From Lysobacterales bacterium (GTDB lineage: Bacteria > Pseudomonadota > Gammaproteobacteria > Xanthomonadales > Ahniellaceae), in the NCBI GenBank assembly GCA_016721845.1, contig JADKHK010000013.1, forward strand, positions 1-64,000: 64,000 nucleotides of DNA, read 5' to 3'. Shown piece after piece: positions 10,862 to 20,126 of the stretch (position 1 is its first letter; every line of letters starts with the position of its first letter). The position numbers were made by a program, and so were the translations under genes. The notes under the pieces are model-generated. The model did no database searches. It was not told where the DNA came from and was given only the letters and a program-made list of their open reading frames with translations.

Positions 10862-11063
10862 GAGAATTCCAGGACGGTCGAACCGGCCAAAAGCAAGGCT
10901 GGACGCGGCTCGGGTGAAAGGGGATGACGGCACCGTAGCGGCTGGCCTGCCTTGCGTCAATGAAGCCGGGCGGGCACTGTTCATGCAGGAAAATCAAACG
11001 CTTGAATCGAATGGGCGGTCTGGCCGATAGTCGGGCTGTCCAAGGTTGGAGAAGGAGCATTTC

Positions 11064-12332
11064 ATGGCCGCAGGGAACCTGTTGTACGCACAATCGGGCG
11101 GTCCGACCGCGGTGATCAACGCGACGGCCGCCGGCGTCATCGACGCGGCGCGCAAGCACAGGAAGGCCGTCGGCAAGGTCTTTGCCGCGCGCAACGGCAT
11201 CATCGGTGCGCTGCGCGAGCAGCTCTACGATCTCTCCGGCGTCGACGCGACGTGGACGCGACAATTGCGCACGACGCCGGGCAGCGCCTTCGGCTCCTGC
11301 CGCTTCAAGCTCAAGGGCATCGACGAGAGCCGGGCCCATTACGAGCGGCTGATCGAGGTCTGCCGTGCCCACGACATCCGCTATTTCCTCTACAACGGCG
11401 GCAACGATTCCGCCGACACCGCGAACAAGATCGCGCAGATCGCGTCGCAGTTGGGCTACAGCCTGCAGGGCATCGGCGTGCCGAAGACGGTCGACAACGA
11501 CCTAGTCATCACCGACAACTGCCCGGGTTTCGGATCGGCGGCGAAATACACCGCGATCTCGATGCTCGAAGCCAGCATCGACGTCGAGGCGATGTACGAG
11601 TCCTCGACCAAGGTGTTCGTGCTCGAAGTGATGGGCCGCCACGCCGGCTGGCTCGCGGCCGCGGCCGGCCTGGCCGGGAAGAAGCCGGACGAGCCGCCGC
11701 AGATCATTTTGTTTCCGGAAGTGCCGTTCGACGAAGCGACGTTTCTTGCAGCGGTGAAGCGCAGCGTCGATCGCAATGGCTACTGCTCGATCGCCGTTTC
11801 CGAGGGCGTGCGCTACGCCGATGGTCGACTGCTCGCCGAAACCGGCACGCGCGACGCCTTCGGCCACGCGCAACTCGGCGGTGCCGGCGAACTGATCGCG
11901 AAGCTCGTGAAAGACCGCCTCGGTCTCAAGTACCACTTCGCCGTGCCGGACTACCTGCAGCGTTCGGCGCGCCACGTCGCGTCGAAGACCGATGACGAAC
12001 AGGCGTATGCGGTCGGCCAGGCCGCGGTGCAATACGCGGCAGCCGGGATGAATGCGGTGATGCCGACGATCAGGCGCGCACCGGGCAGGACTTATCGCTG
12101 GACCATCGAGCCGGCACCGCTGGCGAAGATCGCCAACCATGAAAAGATGATGCCCAAGAACTTCATCCGCAGCGACGGCTACGGCATCACCGCCGCCTGC
12201 CGCAAGTACCTCGAACCGCTGATCGCCGGCGAAGCCTATCCGCCCTACGAGAACGGCATCCCGGCCTACCTTCGCGTGCCGAAGAAGTTCGTGAAGCGCA
12301 AGCTGGGTGAATATGTGATCGCGGACAAGTGA
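11064..12332 (+). CDS. 6-phosphofructokinase, pyrophosphate-dependent type
   Basis: Phosphorylates fructose 6-phosphate reversibly using PPi instead of ATP. I chose ATG 11064 (422 aa) because GAAGGAG precedes it by seven bases; an in-frame TTG lies 18 bases earlier. The donor-site residues support PPi: GGND at residues 112-115 places Asp where ATP enzymes have Gly, and Lys 141 in GVPKTVDND replaces Gly of the ATP type. The substrate motif MGRHAGWLAAA is intact. Being reversible, the enzyme can replace both ATP-PFK and fructose bisphosphatase. hppA and ppa lie within 7 kb, so PPi turnover appears locally grouped. Donor preference is inferred from these residues and not tested. Confidence 0.93.
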   Translation: MAAGNLLYAQSGGPTAVINATAAGVIDAARKHRKAVGKVFAARNGIIGALREQLYDLSGVDATWTRQLRTTPGSAFGSCRFKLKGIDESRAHYERLIEVCRAHDIRYFLYNGGNDSADTANKIAQIASQLGYSLQGIGVPKTVDNDLVITDNCPGFGSAAKYTAISMLEASIDVEAMYESSTKVFVLEVMGRHAGWLAAAAGLAGKKPDEPPQIILFPEVPFDEATFLAAVKRSVDRNGYCSIAVSEGVRYADGRLLAETGTRDAFGHAQLGGAGELIAKLVKDRLGLKYHFAVPDYLQRSARHVASKTDDEQAYAVGQAAVQYAAAGMNAVMPTIRRAPGRTYRWTIEPAPLAKIANHEKMMPKNFIRSDGYGITAACRKYLEPLIAGEAYPPYENGIPAYLRVPKKFVKRKLGEYVIADK

Positions 12333-12345
12333 CTTGGAATCAGAG

Positions 12346-12375
12346 ACGGGCTCCGGGGGATTTCCCAGAGCCCGT
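12346..12375. terminator. Bidirectional hairpin between PPi-PFK and a lipoprotein gene
   Basis: ACGGGCTC and GAGCCCGT form an eight-base stem separated by 14 bases that can themselves pair weakly. It lies between two convergent genes. There is no strong T-tract on either side, so it is a likely but unproven terminator. Confidence 0.45.
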
Positions 12376-12382
12376 ACCGGCA

Positions 12383-13024
12383 TCAATTGTCGGACTTGCC
12401 TCGCAGTTTTGGTGCGTTGGCAACACGTTCAGCCATTCGCTCCAGTGAGTCTTTGAGTGCGAGTCTGTAGGCCTCGGCGAAGACATTTGCGGCATCTCCG
12501 CAGGCTCCGCCCGCATCACCATCAAAGGTCTTGCTTGATCCAACGGAAGTCCCAAGCATCCTGCCGTCGGGACCATTCACTTCAATCCCAAAAGACAGAT
12601 CTGCGGTTGCGGTACAAGTGGCAGACCAAAAACCCTGTTGACAGGCAAGTCTCGGTTGGAATGAATCCAATCGGACGATAACAACGCCGGCCAGAGAATT
12701 TGCCTTGATTTCTTCGGCAGTAGGAGCGGAGGATCTTGTTACAACTTCGTGGAAGACATTACCCATCGTCTGTGTAATCGACGACTTGATGGTGTCGCCA
12801 GCGCTGAAGGGGTACTTGTGAGCACTGCAGACATAGGTTGAAGGTTTAATTTCACGCTGAAATTCAGCGCTGGGGTCGACAACCAGCACCCACGTCCCAG
12901 CAATCTTCGAGTCATAAGAAGAATAGACGTTCACCGCAGGCGCGGCAGTTGGTGCGACGTTGTAGGCACAGCCGCTTAACGCAACGGCGATGGTGAGGCA
13001 GCAGAGTGACATTGCAGATTTCAT
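12383..13024 (-). CDS. Putative lipoprotein of unknown function
   Basis: Predicted lipoprotein of 213 aa. ATG 13024 has GGGGAAA just upstream and opens a signal peptide whose lipobox is ALSGC (Cys 19 or so). The mature part contains four further Cys residues (STYVCSAHK, RLACQQGFWSATC, GGACGDAA) and no recognised catalytic motif. The AEEIK..LAGVVIVRLDSF stretch resembles beta-rich periplasmic lipoproteins, but I cannot name a family. Base composition is visibly lower in GC than its neighbours and codon choice is less biased, a possible sign of recent acquisition. Confidence 0.65.
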   Translation of the reverse strand: MKSAMSLCCLTIAVALSGCAYNVAPTAAPAVNVYSSYDSKIAGTWVLVVDPSAEFQREIKPSTYVCSAHKYPFSAGDTIKSSITQTMGNVFHEVVTRSSAPTAEEIKANSLAGVVIVRLDSFQPRLACQQGFWSATCTATADLSFGIEVNGPDGRMLGTSVGSSKTFDGDAGGACGDAANVFAEAYRLALKDSLERMAERVANAPKLRGKSDN

Positions 13025-13190
13025 CGGTTTCCCCAGTGGTTGATGATGTTCCCCCGAACCCCATTCTGAATACTCAGTCGATGTATTTCCGTCAAGGTTC
13101 ACATTCTTCATCTGCCGGCAATTGTTGAGTCAAGTGTCAACGAAGACTTAGCACGTGCCAAATAGCGAGACTGCTGCGGGTTCGCTGCGC

Positions 13191-14138
13191 TCAGTGCGTA
13201 CCTTCGCAGTGCCGATCGCAGCCGATGTTCTCGAGTTGGATGGTGGTGTGCGAGATGCCGAAGCGTTGCTGGATCGCGGCTTCGGCATCGCGCAGCAGGG
13301 CATCGCCGTCGCGGGTGCCATCGTGCTCGACGTGGGCGGTCAAGGCGTTCACGGTCGTCGACAGCGGCCAGACGTGCAGGTCGTGCACGTGGCGTACGCC
13401 CGGGACGTCGCGCAGTGCGGCTTCGATGGTCGCGACGTCGAGCCCTTTCGGGACCGCGTCCAGTGCCAGTGCCAGGGATTCGCGCAGCAAGCCGAAGGCG
13501 CCAAGCGAAATCGCGATGGACACCAGCAGGCCGGCGAGCGGATCAAGCCAGTACCAGGGCTTGAACATCAGGATCAGGCCGACCACCAGCACGCCGAGCG
13601 ACACTGCGGCATCGGCGACCAGATGCAGGAAGGCCGCGCGCAGGTTGCTGTCGTGCTTGCTGCCGCTCCAGAAGGCCGCGGCCGAGCCGGCATTCACGAT
13701 CAGGCCGACGGCCGCCGCGATCATCACCCAGAATCCCGGCACCGCCACCGGATCCCCGAAGCGGCGGATGCTTTCGACCGCGAGTGCGCCACTGGCGATC
13801 AGCAGCAGGGCCGCGTTGATGTTCGCGGCGAGAATCGTCGAGCGGGCGTAGCCATAGGTGTGGCGTGCGTCGGGCTTGCGTTTCGCGAGCCGCATCGCCC
13901 ATAGCGCCAGGATCAGCCCGAGCACGTCGCCGGCGTTGTGGCCGGCATCGCCGAGCAGGGCCATCGAACCGATCGCGAAGCCGACCGCGGCCTGGACGAT
14001 GACCAGCAGGATATTGAGTGCGACGCCGATGTAGTAGCGCCGGTTCGCGCCGGCGTGGGCGATGGCATGGCGATCATGCGGATCGTCGTGCGCATGGCCG
14101 TGGTCGTGGTCGTGGGCGCCGTGATGGTGGTTATGCAT
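13191..14138 (-). CDS. Cation diffusion facilitator (zinc/cobalt/cadmium exporter, CzcD/ZitB type)
   Basis: Inner-membrane exporter of divalent metals driven by protons. The 315-aa protein starts at ATG 14138 with a His/Asp-rich metal-binding tail (MHNHHHGAHDHDHGHAHDDP). Six membrane segments follow, with the ligand motifs GDAGHNAGDV in TM2 and HLVADAAVSL in TM5, both HxxxD-type sites of zinc transporters. The cytoplasmic domain ends HDLHVWPLSTTVNALTAHVE, the conserved CDF C-terminal signature. The start codon overlaps the upstream acyltransferase stop (ATGCATAA), so the two are probably co-transcribed, though no functional link is evident. Confidence 0.93.
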   Translation of the reverse strand: MHNHHHGAHDHDHGHAHDDPHDRHAIAHAGANRRYYIGVALNILLVIVQAAVGFAIGSMALLGDAGHNAGDVLGLILALWAMRLAKRKPDARHTYGYARSTILAANINAALLLIASGALAVESIRRFGDPVAVPGFWVMIAAAVGLIVNAGSAAAFWSGSKHDSNLRAAFLHLVADAAVSLGVLVVGLILMFKPWYWLDPLAGLLVSIAISLGAFGLLRESLALALDAVPKGLDVATIEAALRDVPGVRHVHDLHVWPLSTTVNALTAHVEHDGTRDGDALLRDAEAAIQQRFGISHTTIQLENIGCDRHCEGTH

Positions 14139-15277
14139 GCGTGGATTGTCCTGCGACCCGGGCCGCGTTGTCACCGCGCGCGCGCGAACTCAGGAACGGC
14201 CGCTCGAACAGGCGGTACGCGATCCAGGTCGCGACGGCCGTCAGCGCCAGCGCGATGACGGCACGTGCCGCCAGCGGCCAGCCGGACACGACGGGGGCGT
14301 ACTTGAACACCCACACGAAGATCGGGAAATGCCAGAGGTACAGCGAGTAGCTCATGGTCCCGGCGAGCAGGGCGATCCTGCCTTCGAAGCATCGGGCCAG
14401 TGGCCGCCAGCCCGCGGCGATGGCCAGAATGATCATTGCCTGCGGAATCGCCGGCGGTGTAGTTGACGTACATCCAGGGCCGGATCGCGTCTTCGAACCA
14501 GCGCGGAACGAACCATCCGACATGGATGAACACGATCGCGAACAGCCCGAGGCCGATCCATCCGATCCGACGCGCCTGGTCGGCGCTCAGTCCGCGCTCG
14601 AAGAACCATGCCGCGAGCACGCCGATGGCGAACTGGTCGAAACGCGACCTCAGGTGGCGGAAATCCAGCGGTTGCCACCAGAACGAGGTGTCGCCGGCGA
14701 AGAAATGCTGGACCAGGCTCCAGCGCGTCCACAGTACGAAGGCCATCACCAGGGTGAGCCACAGCCAGATCGGCAACCGCTTCAGCGCCAGCACCAGCGG
14801 CGGCAGCAGGAAGTACGCCCACCACTCGACCGGCAGTGTCCACCAGACCGGATTCAGGATCAGCGACTGGTCCGGCAGCGTGTACCAGAACAGGAACCCG
14901 AGATAGCCGAAGTACTCGAGCGCGCTCATCGGCGAGCCGCCCGTACCCGCCCAGATGAACAATGCGAGCAGGCTGACGTTGGCCCAGTACGCGGGCACGA
15001 CGCGTCGCACCCGGCGCATCAGGTACTGACCGAACGCCGGCATCCGGCCCAGTCCCTGGGCGGCGCGGACATAGGGGCGCACGACCAGGAATCCGGATAG
15101 CACGAAGAACATGTCCAGGCCGAAGTAGGCGTTCTTGATGAACGGCCGGAGGTCCAGGCCGCCGGCGGCGATGGCCGGGAAGCCGATGAATTCCCAGAAA
15201 TGATGGGTCAGCACCCACAACGTGGCGAGGCCGCGCAGGCCGGTCAGGGCAGGGATGTCGTCCGGGGTTCGGTTCAT
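14131..15277 (-). CDS. Acyltransferase family 3 membrane protein, one frameshift
   Basis: Multi-pass acyltransferase of the OafA/NodX family, which O-acylates sugars of lipopolysaccharide, polysaccharide or antibiotics. From ATG 15277 the protein reads IPALTGLRGLATLWVLTHHF, the catalytic His/Arg region, then DMFFVLSGFLV and about ten membrane spans. Around 14457 an apparent extra base separates this frame from the C-terminal one (IPQAMIILAIAAG, then SYSLYLWHFPIFVW), the latter being a strong family motif. The restored length is about 381 aa. Its substrate cannot be inferred. It leads into the overlapping cation exporter gene. Confidence 0.85.
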
Positions 15278-15337
15278 GGCGGTTTCGGGACAAGCCGTGC
15301 AGCCTAGCAACAGGACCCGGTTCGGGCCATGTCCGGT

Positions 15338-15366
15338 TTGCCGCCGTTCATCCCACCCCGTAGAAT
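15338..15366 (+). promoter_or_regulatory. Sigma-70-like promoter of hppA
   Basis: TTGCCG and TAGAAT are separated by exactly 17 bases, ending 64 bases before the hppA ATG. The -35 matches four of six consensus bases and the -10 five of six. No operator was recognised. Confidence 0.5.
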
Positions 15367-15429
15367 CGACGGGCTTTGTTATCGCTTCCGGCAGTTCCGC
15401 CGGGGTTCCTCTGCTTGTGGGAGACAGAA

Positions 15430-17472
15430 ATGCTGGAACAAAACGGTCTTTGGATCGCGATTGCCTGCGGCTTGTTGGCCGTGGTCTATGGCGCGATTTC
15501 GGTGCAATGGATTCTCGCGCGCAGCGCCGGCAATGAACGCATGCAAGGGATCGCCGCGGCGATCCAGGAAGGCGCGGGTGCTTACCTGCGTCGTCAGTAT
15601 CAGACGATCGCGATCGTCGGCGTGATCCTGTTCCTCGTCATCGGCTTCGCCCTGAAGAGCTGGCCGACCGCGACCGGTTTCGCGATCGGTGCGGTACTGT
15701 CAGGTGCGGCCGGCTTCATCGGCATGTTCGTCTCGGTGCGCGCCAACGTGCGGACCGCGCAGGCCGCTACCGAGGGATTGAACGCGGCACTCGCGGTGTC
15801 GTTCCGCGGTGGTGCCGTCACCGGCATGCTGGTGGTCGGTCTTGGCATCATCGGTGTCGCCGGCTACTTCATGTATGTGATGGGCGGCAAGCAGATCGAC
15901 GCGGAAACGCTGAAAGTTGCGCTGCAGCCGATGATCGGCCTGGCCTTCGGGTCCTCGCTGATCTCGATCTTCGCGCGTCTCGGCGGCGGCATCTTCACCA
16001 AGGGTGCGGACGTCGGTGCCGATCTCGTCGGCAAGGTCGAAGCGGGCATTCCGGAAGATGATCCGCGCAATCCGGCGGTGATCGCCGACAACGTCGGCGA
16101 CAACGTCGGCGACTGCGCCGGCATGGCCGCTGACCTGTTCGAAACCTATGCGGTGACCATCATCGCGGCGATGCTGATCGCCGGCATCGTGTTCGGCACC
16201 TACGGCTCGGCCGGCGTGATCTATCCGCTGATCCTCGGTGCGGTCTCGATCATCGCCTCGATCGTCGGCACCTATTTCGTCAAGGCGCGCGAGGGCGGCA
16301 AGATCATGAACGCGCTGTATCGCGGCCTCGGCGTCTCGGGCCTGATCTCGGCGATCGCGTTCTATTTCGTGTCGAAGGAAATGTTCGCCGCCGAACTGGC
16401 CATGCCGCTGTTCTACTGCGCGATGATCGGCCTGGTGCTGACCGCCGCGATGGTCGTCATCACCGAGTACTACACCGCCACCGAATACGCGCCGGTGCGT
16501 CAGGTCGCCGCTGCATCGGTGACTGGTCACGGCACCAACGTCATCGCTGGCCTGGCGATCTCGATGAAGTCGACTGCACTGCCGGTGCTTTCCGTCGCTG
16601 CCGCGATCTGGGGCTGCTACGAAATCGCCGGCCTGTACGGCATCGCCATTGCCGCCACCTCGATGCTGTCGATGGCCGGCATGATCGTCGCGCTCGACGC
16701 CTACGGCCCGATCACCGACAACGCCGGCGGCATCGCCGAAATGAGCGAGCTCGGCCCGGAAATCCGCAAGGTGACCGACGCGCTCGACGCGGTCGGCAAC
16801 ACCACCAAGGCGGTGACCAAGGGCTACGCGATCGGTTCCGCCGGCCTCGCTGCGCTGGTGCTGTTCGCGGACTACGCGCACAAGCTCAAGGACAAGATGG
16901 GGGACGGTTATTCCGATGCGATCTTCGCGATCAATGACCCGAAGGTCGTGATCGGCCTGCTGATCGGCGGCATGATTCCTTACCTGTTCGGTGCCTATGC
17001 GATGCAGGCTGTCGGCCGCGCCGCCGGCGCGGTGGTGGAAGAAGTCCGCCGCCAGTTCCGCGACATCAAGGGCATCATGGAAGGCACCGGCAAGCCGGAA
17101 TACGACAAGGCCGTCGACCTGCTGACCAAGGCCGCGATCAAGGAAATGATCTTTCCGTCGATGCTGCCCCTGTTCATTCCGGTGCTGGTCGGCGTATTCC
17201 TCGGCCCAGGTGCGCTCGGCGGCCTGCTGATGGGCACCATCGTCACCGGCCTGTTCGTCGCGATTTCGATGTGCACCGGCGGCGGCGCCTGGGACAACGC
17301 CAAGAAATACATCGAGGAAGGTCATCACGGCGGCAAGGGCAGCGATGCCCACAAGGCCGCGGTCACCGGCGACACCGTCGGCGACCCGTACAAGGACACC
17401 GCCGGCCCGGCCGTGAACCCGCTGATCAAGATCATCAACATCGTCGCCCTGCTGCTGATCCCGATGCTGTAA
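15430..17472 (+). CDS. hppA: H+-translocating membrane pyrophosphatase, K+-independent type
   Basis: Integral membrane pump that couples PPi hydrolysis to proton export. The 680-aa protein from ATG 15430 has about 16 hydrophobic segments. Catalytic signatures include KGADVGADLVGKVEAGIPED and NVGDNVGDCAGMAADLFETY, and the C-terminal DTVGDPYKDTAGPAVNPLIK. At the position that sorts the family, GNTTKAVTKG places Lys at 460 and Thr at 463. This combination marks K+-independent proton pumps such as that of Rhodospirillum rubrum. A clean intrinsic terminator follows, then ppa. Together with the PPi-type phosphofructokinase it suggests that PPi is used as an energy carrier. Confidence 0.97.
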   Translation: MLEQNGLWIAIACGLLAVVYGAISVQWILARSAGNERMQGIAAAIQEGAGAYLRRQYQTIAIVGVILFLVIGFALKSWPTATGFAIGAVLSGAAGFIGMFVSVRANVRTAQAATEGLNAALAVSFRGGAVTGMLVVGLGIIGVAGYFMYVMGGKQIDAETLKVALQPMIGLAFGSSLISIFARLGGGIFTKGADVGADLVGKVEAGIPEDDPRNPAVIADNVGDNVGDCAGMAADLFETYAVTIIAAMLIAGIVFGTYGSAGVIYPLILGAVSIIASIVGTYFVKAREGGKIMNALYRGLGVSGLISAIAFYFVSKEMFAAELAMPLFYCAMIGLVLTAAMVVITEYYTATEYAPVRQVAAASVTGHGTNVIAGLAISMKSTALPVLSVAAAIWGCYEIAGLYGIAIAATSMLSMAGMIVALDAYGPITDNAGGIAEMSELGPEIRKVTDALDAVGNTTKAVTKGYAIGSAGLAALVLFADYAHKLKDKMGDGYSDAIFAINDPKVVIGLLIGGMIPYLFGAYAMQAVGRAAGAVVEEVRRQFRDIKGIMEGTGKPEYDKAVDLLTKAAIKEMIFPSMLPLFIPVLVGVFLGPGALGGLLMGTIVTGLFVAISMCTGGGAWDNAKKYIEEGHHGGKGSDAHKAAVTGDTVGDPYKDTAGPAVNPLIKIINIVALLLIPML

Positions 17473-17500
17473 CGGCATCCGTCCACGCAAGGCACACAAG

Positions 17501-17524
17501 AACCCCGCTCCGGCGGGGTTTTTG
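17501..17524 (+). terminator. Intrinsic terminator after hppA
   Basis: AACCCCGC and GCGGGGTT form an eight-base stem around a short loop, followed by TTTTTG. It lies 30 bases past the hppA stop and before ppa, so ppa probably has its own promoter. Confidence 0.9.
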
Positions 17525-17593
17525 TTGGGCGACTAGAGTCGACGTTCAGCGCCACGTGGCTAAGATCGCCGGCCTTTGCTGCAGGAGTACGCC

Positions 17594-18142
17594 ATGGGTC
17601 TGGATCTCGTTGAAAGCGGCCGTTCGGTGCCGGACGACGTCAATGTGATCATCGAGATTCCGATGAATTCGGAGCCGGTGAAGTACGAAGTCGACAAGGC
17701 CAGCGGCGCGATCTTCGTCGACCGCGTGCTGATGACGCCGATGCGCTACCCCTGCAACTATGGTTACATCCCGCACACGCTGTCGGGCGATGGCGATCCC
17801 GCCGACGTGCTGGTGATCATGCCTTTGCCCTTGCTGCCGGGCTCGGTGATCCGCTGCCGCCCGATCGGCATGCTGAAGATGACCGACGAAGCCGGCGCCG
17901 ACACCAAGATCATCGCGGTGCCGGTCGACAAGGTGTTCCCCGCCTATTCGAAGATCGCCACGGTGCAGGACCTGCCCGAGTACACGCTTGACCGGATTCG
18001 CCATTTCTTCGAGCACTACAAGGATCTGGAAAAGGGCAAGTGGGTGAAGGTCGAAGGCTGGGAAGGACCGGACGCGGCGCGTGCGGAGATCATGGCCTCG
18101 ATCGAGAGCTACCAGGCCGCGCCGGACAAGCCGCACTTCTGA
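17594..18142 (+). CDS. ppa: Inorganic pyrophosphatase (family I)
   Basis: Soluble Mg-dependent enzyme that hydrolyses PPi to phosphate. ATG 17594 follows GCAGGAG and gives 182 aa; an upstream in-frame start was rejected. Active-site motifs are intact: EIPMNSEPVKYEVDK, YPCNYGYIPHT and the metal-binding DGDPADVLV with its three acidic residues. It is close to the E. coli enzyme in length. A soluble PPase beside a proton-pumping one and a PPi-using PFK raises the question of how the cell divides PPi among them. The terminator upstream separates it from hppA. Confidence 0.97.
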   Translation: MGLDLVESGRSVPDDVNVIIEIPMNSEPVKYEVDKASGAIFVDRVLMTPMRYPCNYGYIPHTLSGDGDPADVLVIMPLPLLPGSVIRCRPIGMLKMTDEAGADTKIIAVPVDKVFPAYSKIATVQDLPEYTLDRIRHFFEHYKDLEKGKWVKVEGWEGPDAARAEIMASIESYQAAPDKPHF

Positions 18143-18185
18143 TCGTCGCTTGCGAAGCCCGCGGCGATGGCAGCATGATCGCCGC

Positions 18186-18959
18186 ATGGCCCAGGCATTC
18201 CTCAGTGGCGGCAGCCCTCCCACGATCGGCGTGAATCATCGTCGGCGCGCGGTCTACACGGCGCTCACCGACGTGCTGAACGACGCGACGCGCGTGCATG
18301 ACCTCTTCAGTTTCTGCGAAGCCTTCTGCACGGTCGAGCCGAAGTTCCTGGTCAATCGTTTCCTGCTGCATGCCGAACAGCGCAAGCTGATCGACGACCG
18401 CGAACGCCATCGCGTCGCCAAGGCGATGTATTTCGCGATGGCGAAGCCCTATGACGCGCTGTCGCGTTATCCGGCGCACCTGGTCGGTCTGGAGGAAGCG
18501 CCGGAGGAGTCGCAGCCGATCCCGGCCGAGATCAGCGCGTTCGCGGATTTCGGCCTGCACTCGATTCCGGAATCCGCCCTGGTCACGCATCGTGATGCAG
18601 CCCCTGCGGCGCACAAGGTGTTCCAGACCGTGATGGCGCACCTCGCCACCGACCTGTTCCGGAATTTCGGCCATCGCGTCGCCCGCATCACGCTGGCGAT
18701 CGGCGACGCGCGTACCCAGGTCGGGGCCGGCGACGACGTGCTGTCGATGCTGGTCGACTGGCTCGATGGCGACCTGCACGAAGACGCGATCCCCGATCAT
18801 CTCGCGCTCGCCGAAATGCGCACCGCGATGCGGGTGTTCTATCTCGCCTCGACCAATCTCGTCGGGCGCACCGCCGCCGCGCGCACGCTCGCACAGGCCC
18901 TGCGCCTCGCCGGCAACTTGCGCGAGTCGCAGGTGTTCGCGCCGAGGTTGCTGGTCTAA
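18186..18959 (+). CDS. Conserved hypothetical protein (257 aa)
   Basis: Soluble, mostly helical protein with no signal peptide or membrane span. It opens MAQAFLSGGSPPTIGVNHRR and contains an Arg/His-rich helix (LLHAEQRKLIDDRERHRVA) and a long acidic middle. I recognise no catalytic motif and no family. ATG 18186 is favoured because it lies shortly after the ppa stop; the open frame extends further upstream without good starts. Its last four bases overlap the convergent DUF2333 gene. Codon use matches neighbouring genes, which supports it as a real gene. Confidence 0.65.
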   Translation: MAQAFLSGGSPPTIGVNHRRRAVYTALTDVLNDATRVHDLFSFCEAFCTVEPKFLVNRFLLHAEQRKLIDDRERHRVAKAMYFAMAKPYDALSRYPAHLVGLEEAPEESQPIPAEISAFADFGLHSIPESALVTHRDAAPAAHKVFQTVMAHLATDLFRNFGHRVARITLAIGDARTQVGAGDDVLSMLVDWLDGDLHEDAIPDHLALAEMRTAMRVFYLASTNLVGRTAAARTLAQALRLAGNLRESQVFAPRLLV

Positions 18960-19996
18960 CCGCGCTCCAGCAGCTTCCGCAACTCGATGATCGAGGCGTT
19001 GGCGCGGGCGATGTAGTTCGCCATGACCAGTGAATGGTTGGCGAAGAAGCCGTAGGGCGAGCCGTTGAGGATGATCGGGCTGCCCAGCGGTTCCTGGGTG
19101 GCTTCGAGTTCGCTGATGATCTGGCGCAGCGTCACGGTCGCGTTCTTGTCCTTCAGCACCTCGGCGAAATCGTGCTCGATCGCCTTGAGGAAATGCACCA
19201 GCGCGAAGCAACTGCCGCGGGCTTCGTAGAACACGTCGTCGATGTCGCGCCAGGGCGTGCGAACCTCGCGTGGCGTGCCGGTCGGCTTCGATTGGCGCGC
19301 GCTCGGATCGTTGGCGAGATCGGTGTCCTGACGGGTCGGGCCGACGGCCGCGGACAGACGCTGCGACAGGCTGCCGAGGCGTGCCTCGACCATGCCGAGG
19401 TAATTCGCCAGATTGTCGGCGCGAGCGTAGAACTGCGCATCGTGGGTGTCGCCATCGCCAAGGCGCACCCGATAGGCATCGATATGCGCAACCGCGGCGC
19501 GATACTGGCTTTCGGTCGACGGCAGCAGCCAGCGGTCGTTGGTGGTCGAGAACAGCGGCTGCGCCTCGGCCAGATCCTTGTCCTCGATCGATTGCGTGAG
19601 CGAGCGCGAAAAATCGCGACGCAGCGCCAGGGCCAGGTCGCGGCTTTGCTCGATCACGCCGAATTCCCAGTTCGGCATGTCGTCGAGGAAGATGCCCGGT
19701 GGCATCACGTCGTTCGAAATGTAGCCGCCGCCCTTGTCGAGCAGGAGTTCGCCGACGCGGGCCAGCGCGGCCGTGGTGGTGACGCCGACCACCAGTGCGC
19801 CGCTGCCGTTGCGCGACTTCGCCTGCAGCAGCGGGTCGAATGCCCGCGGCGGCGTGCTCCAGCGCCACATCAGTACCGCGAGCGCGGTCGCAAGCAACAG
19901 CAGCACGGCCAGCAGCAGGCGCCAGAGCCAGCGCCGGCGAGGCGCGACGACCGGCGCGTCGGTCGCGGCCGAGGTGACGGGTGGTAGAGGTTCCAT
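18956..19996 (-). CDS. DUF2333 family membrane-anchored protein
   Basis: Protein of 346 aa with a single N-terminal membrane anchor (WLWRLLLAVLLLLATALAVL) and a large periplasmic domain. The phrases GGGYISNDVMPPGIFLDDMP and NWEFGVIEQSRDLALALRRD are characteristic of DUF2333, a gammaproteobacterial family of unknown function. The domain looks helical and lacks an obvious enzymatic triad. It is divergent from gapA with about 130 bases between. No role is proposed. Confidence 0.85.
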   Translation of the reverse strand: MEPLPPVTSAATDAPVVAPRRRWLWRLLLAVLLLLATALAVLMWRWSTPPRAFDPLLQAKSRNGSGALVVGVTTTAALARVGELLLDKGGGYISNDVMPPGIFLDDMPNWEFGVIEQSRDLALALRRDFSRSLTQSIEDKDLAEAQPLFSTTNDRWLLPSTESQYRAAVAHIDAYRVRLGDGDTHDAQFYARADNLANYLGMVEARLGSLSQRLSAAVGPTRQDTDLANDPSARQSKPTGTPREVRTPWRDIDDVFYEARGSCFALVHFLKAIEHDFAEVLKDKNATVTLRQIISELEATQEPLGSPIILNGSPYGFFANHSLVMANYIARANASIIELRKLLERG

Positions 19997-20126
19997 GGCG
20001 CGATCCCGATGCGGAGACGGCTTAGTCTAGCCAGCCGTCGCCCGGAATTTGACCGGCTTCGGGGTACCGGCCCGCTGACCCGGCCGGTAGAATCGTTGCC
20101 CCTTTGTCCTGTTCCCGGAGAGCGTC

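Noticed and set aside
15700..17499. A 599-codon frame opposite hppA
   Set aside because: It is the antisense shadow of a conserved membrane pyrophosphatase, with a repetitive His/Asp/Arg composition.
20049..20093. Sigma-70 promoter before gapA (TTGACC and TAGAAT)
   Set aside because: The two elements are more than 30 bases apart, and no -35 fits at 16-18 bases from TAGAAT.
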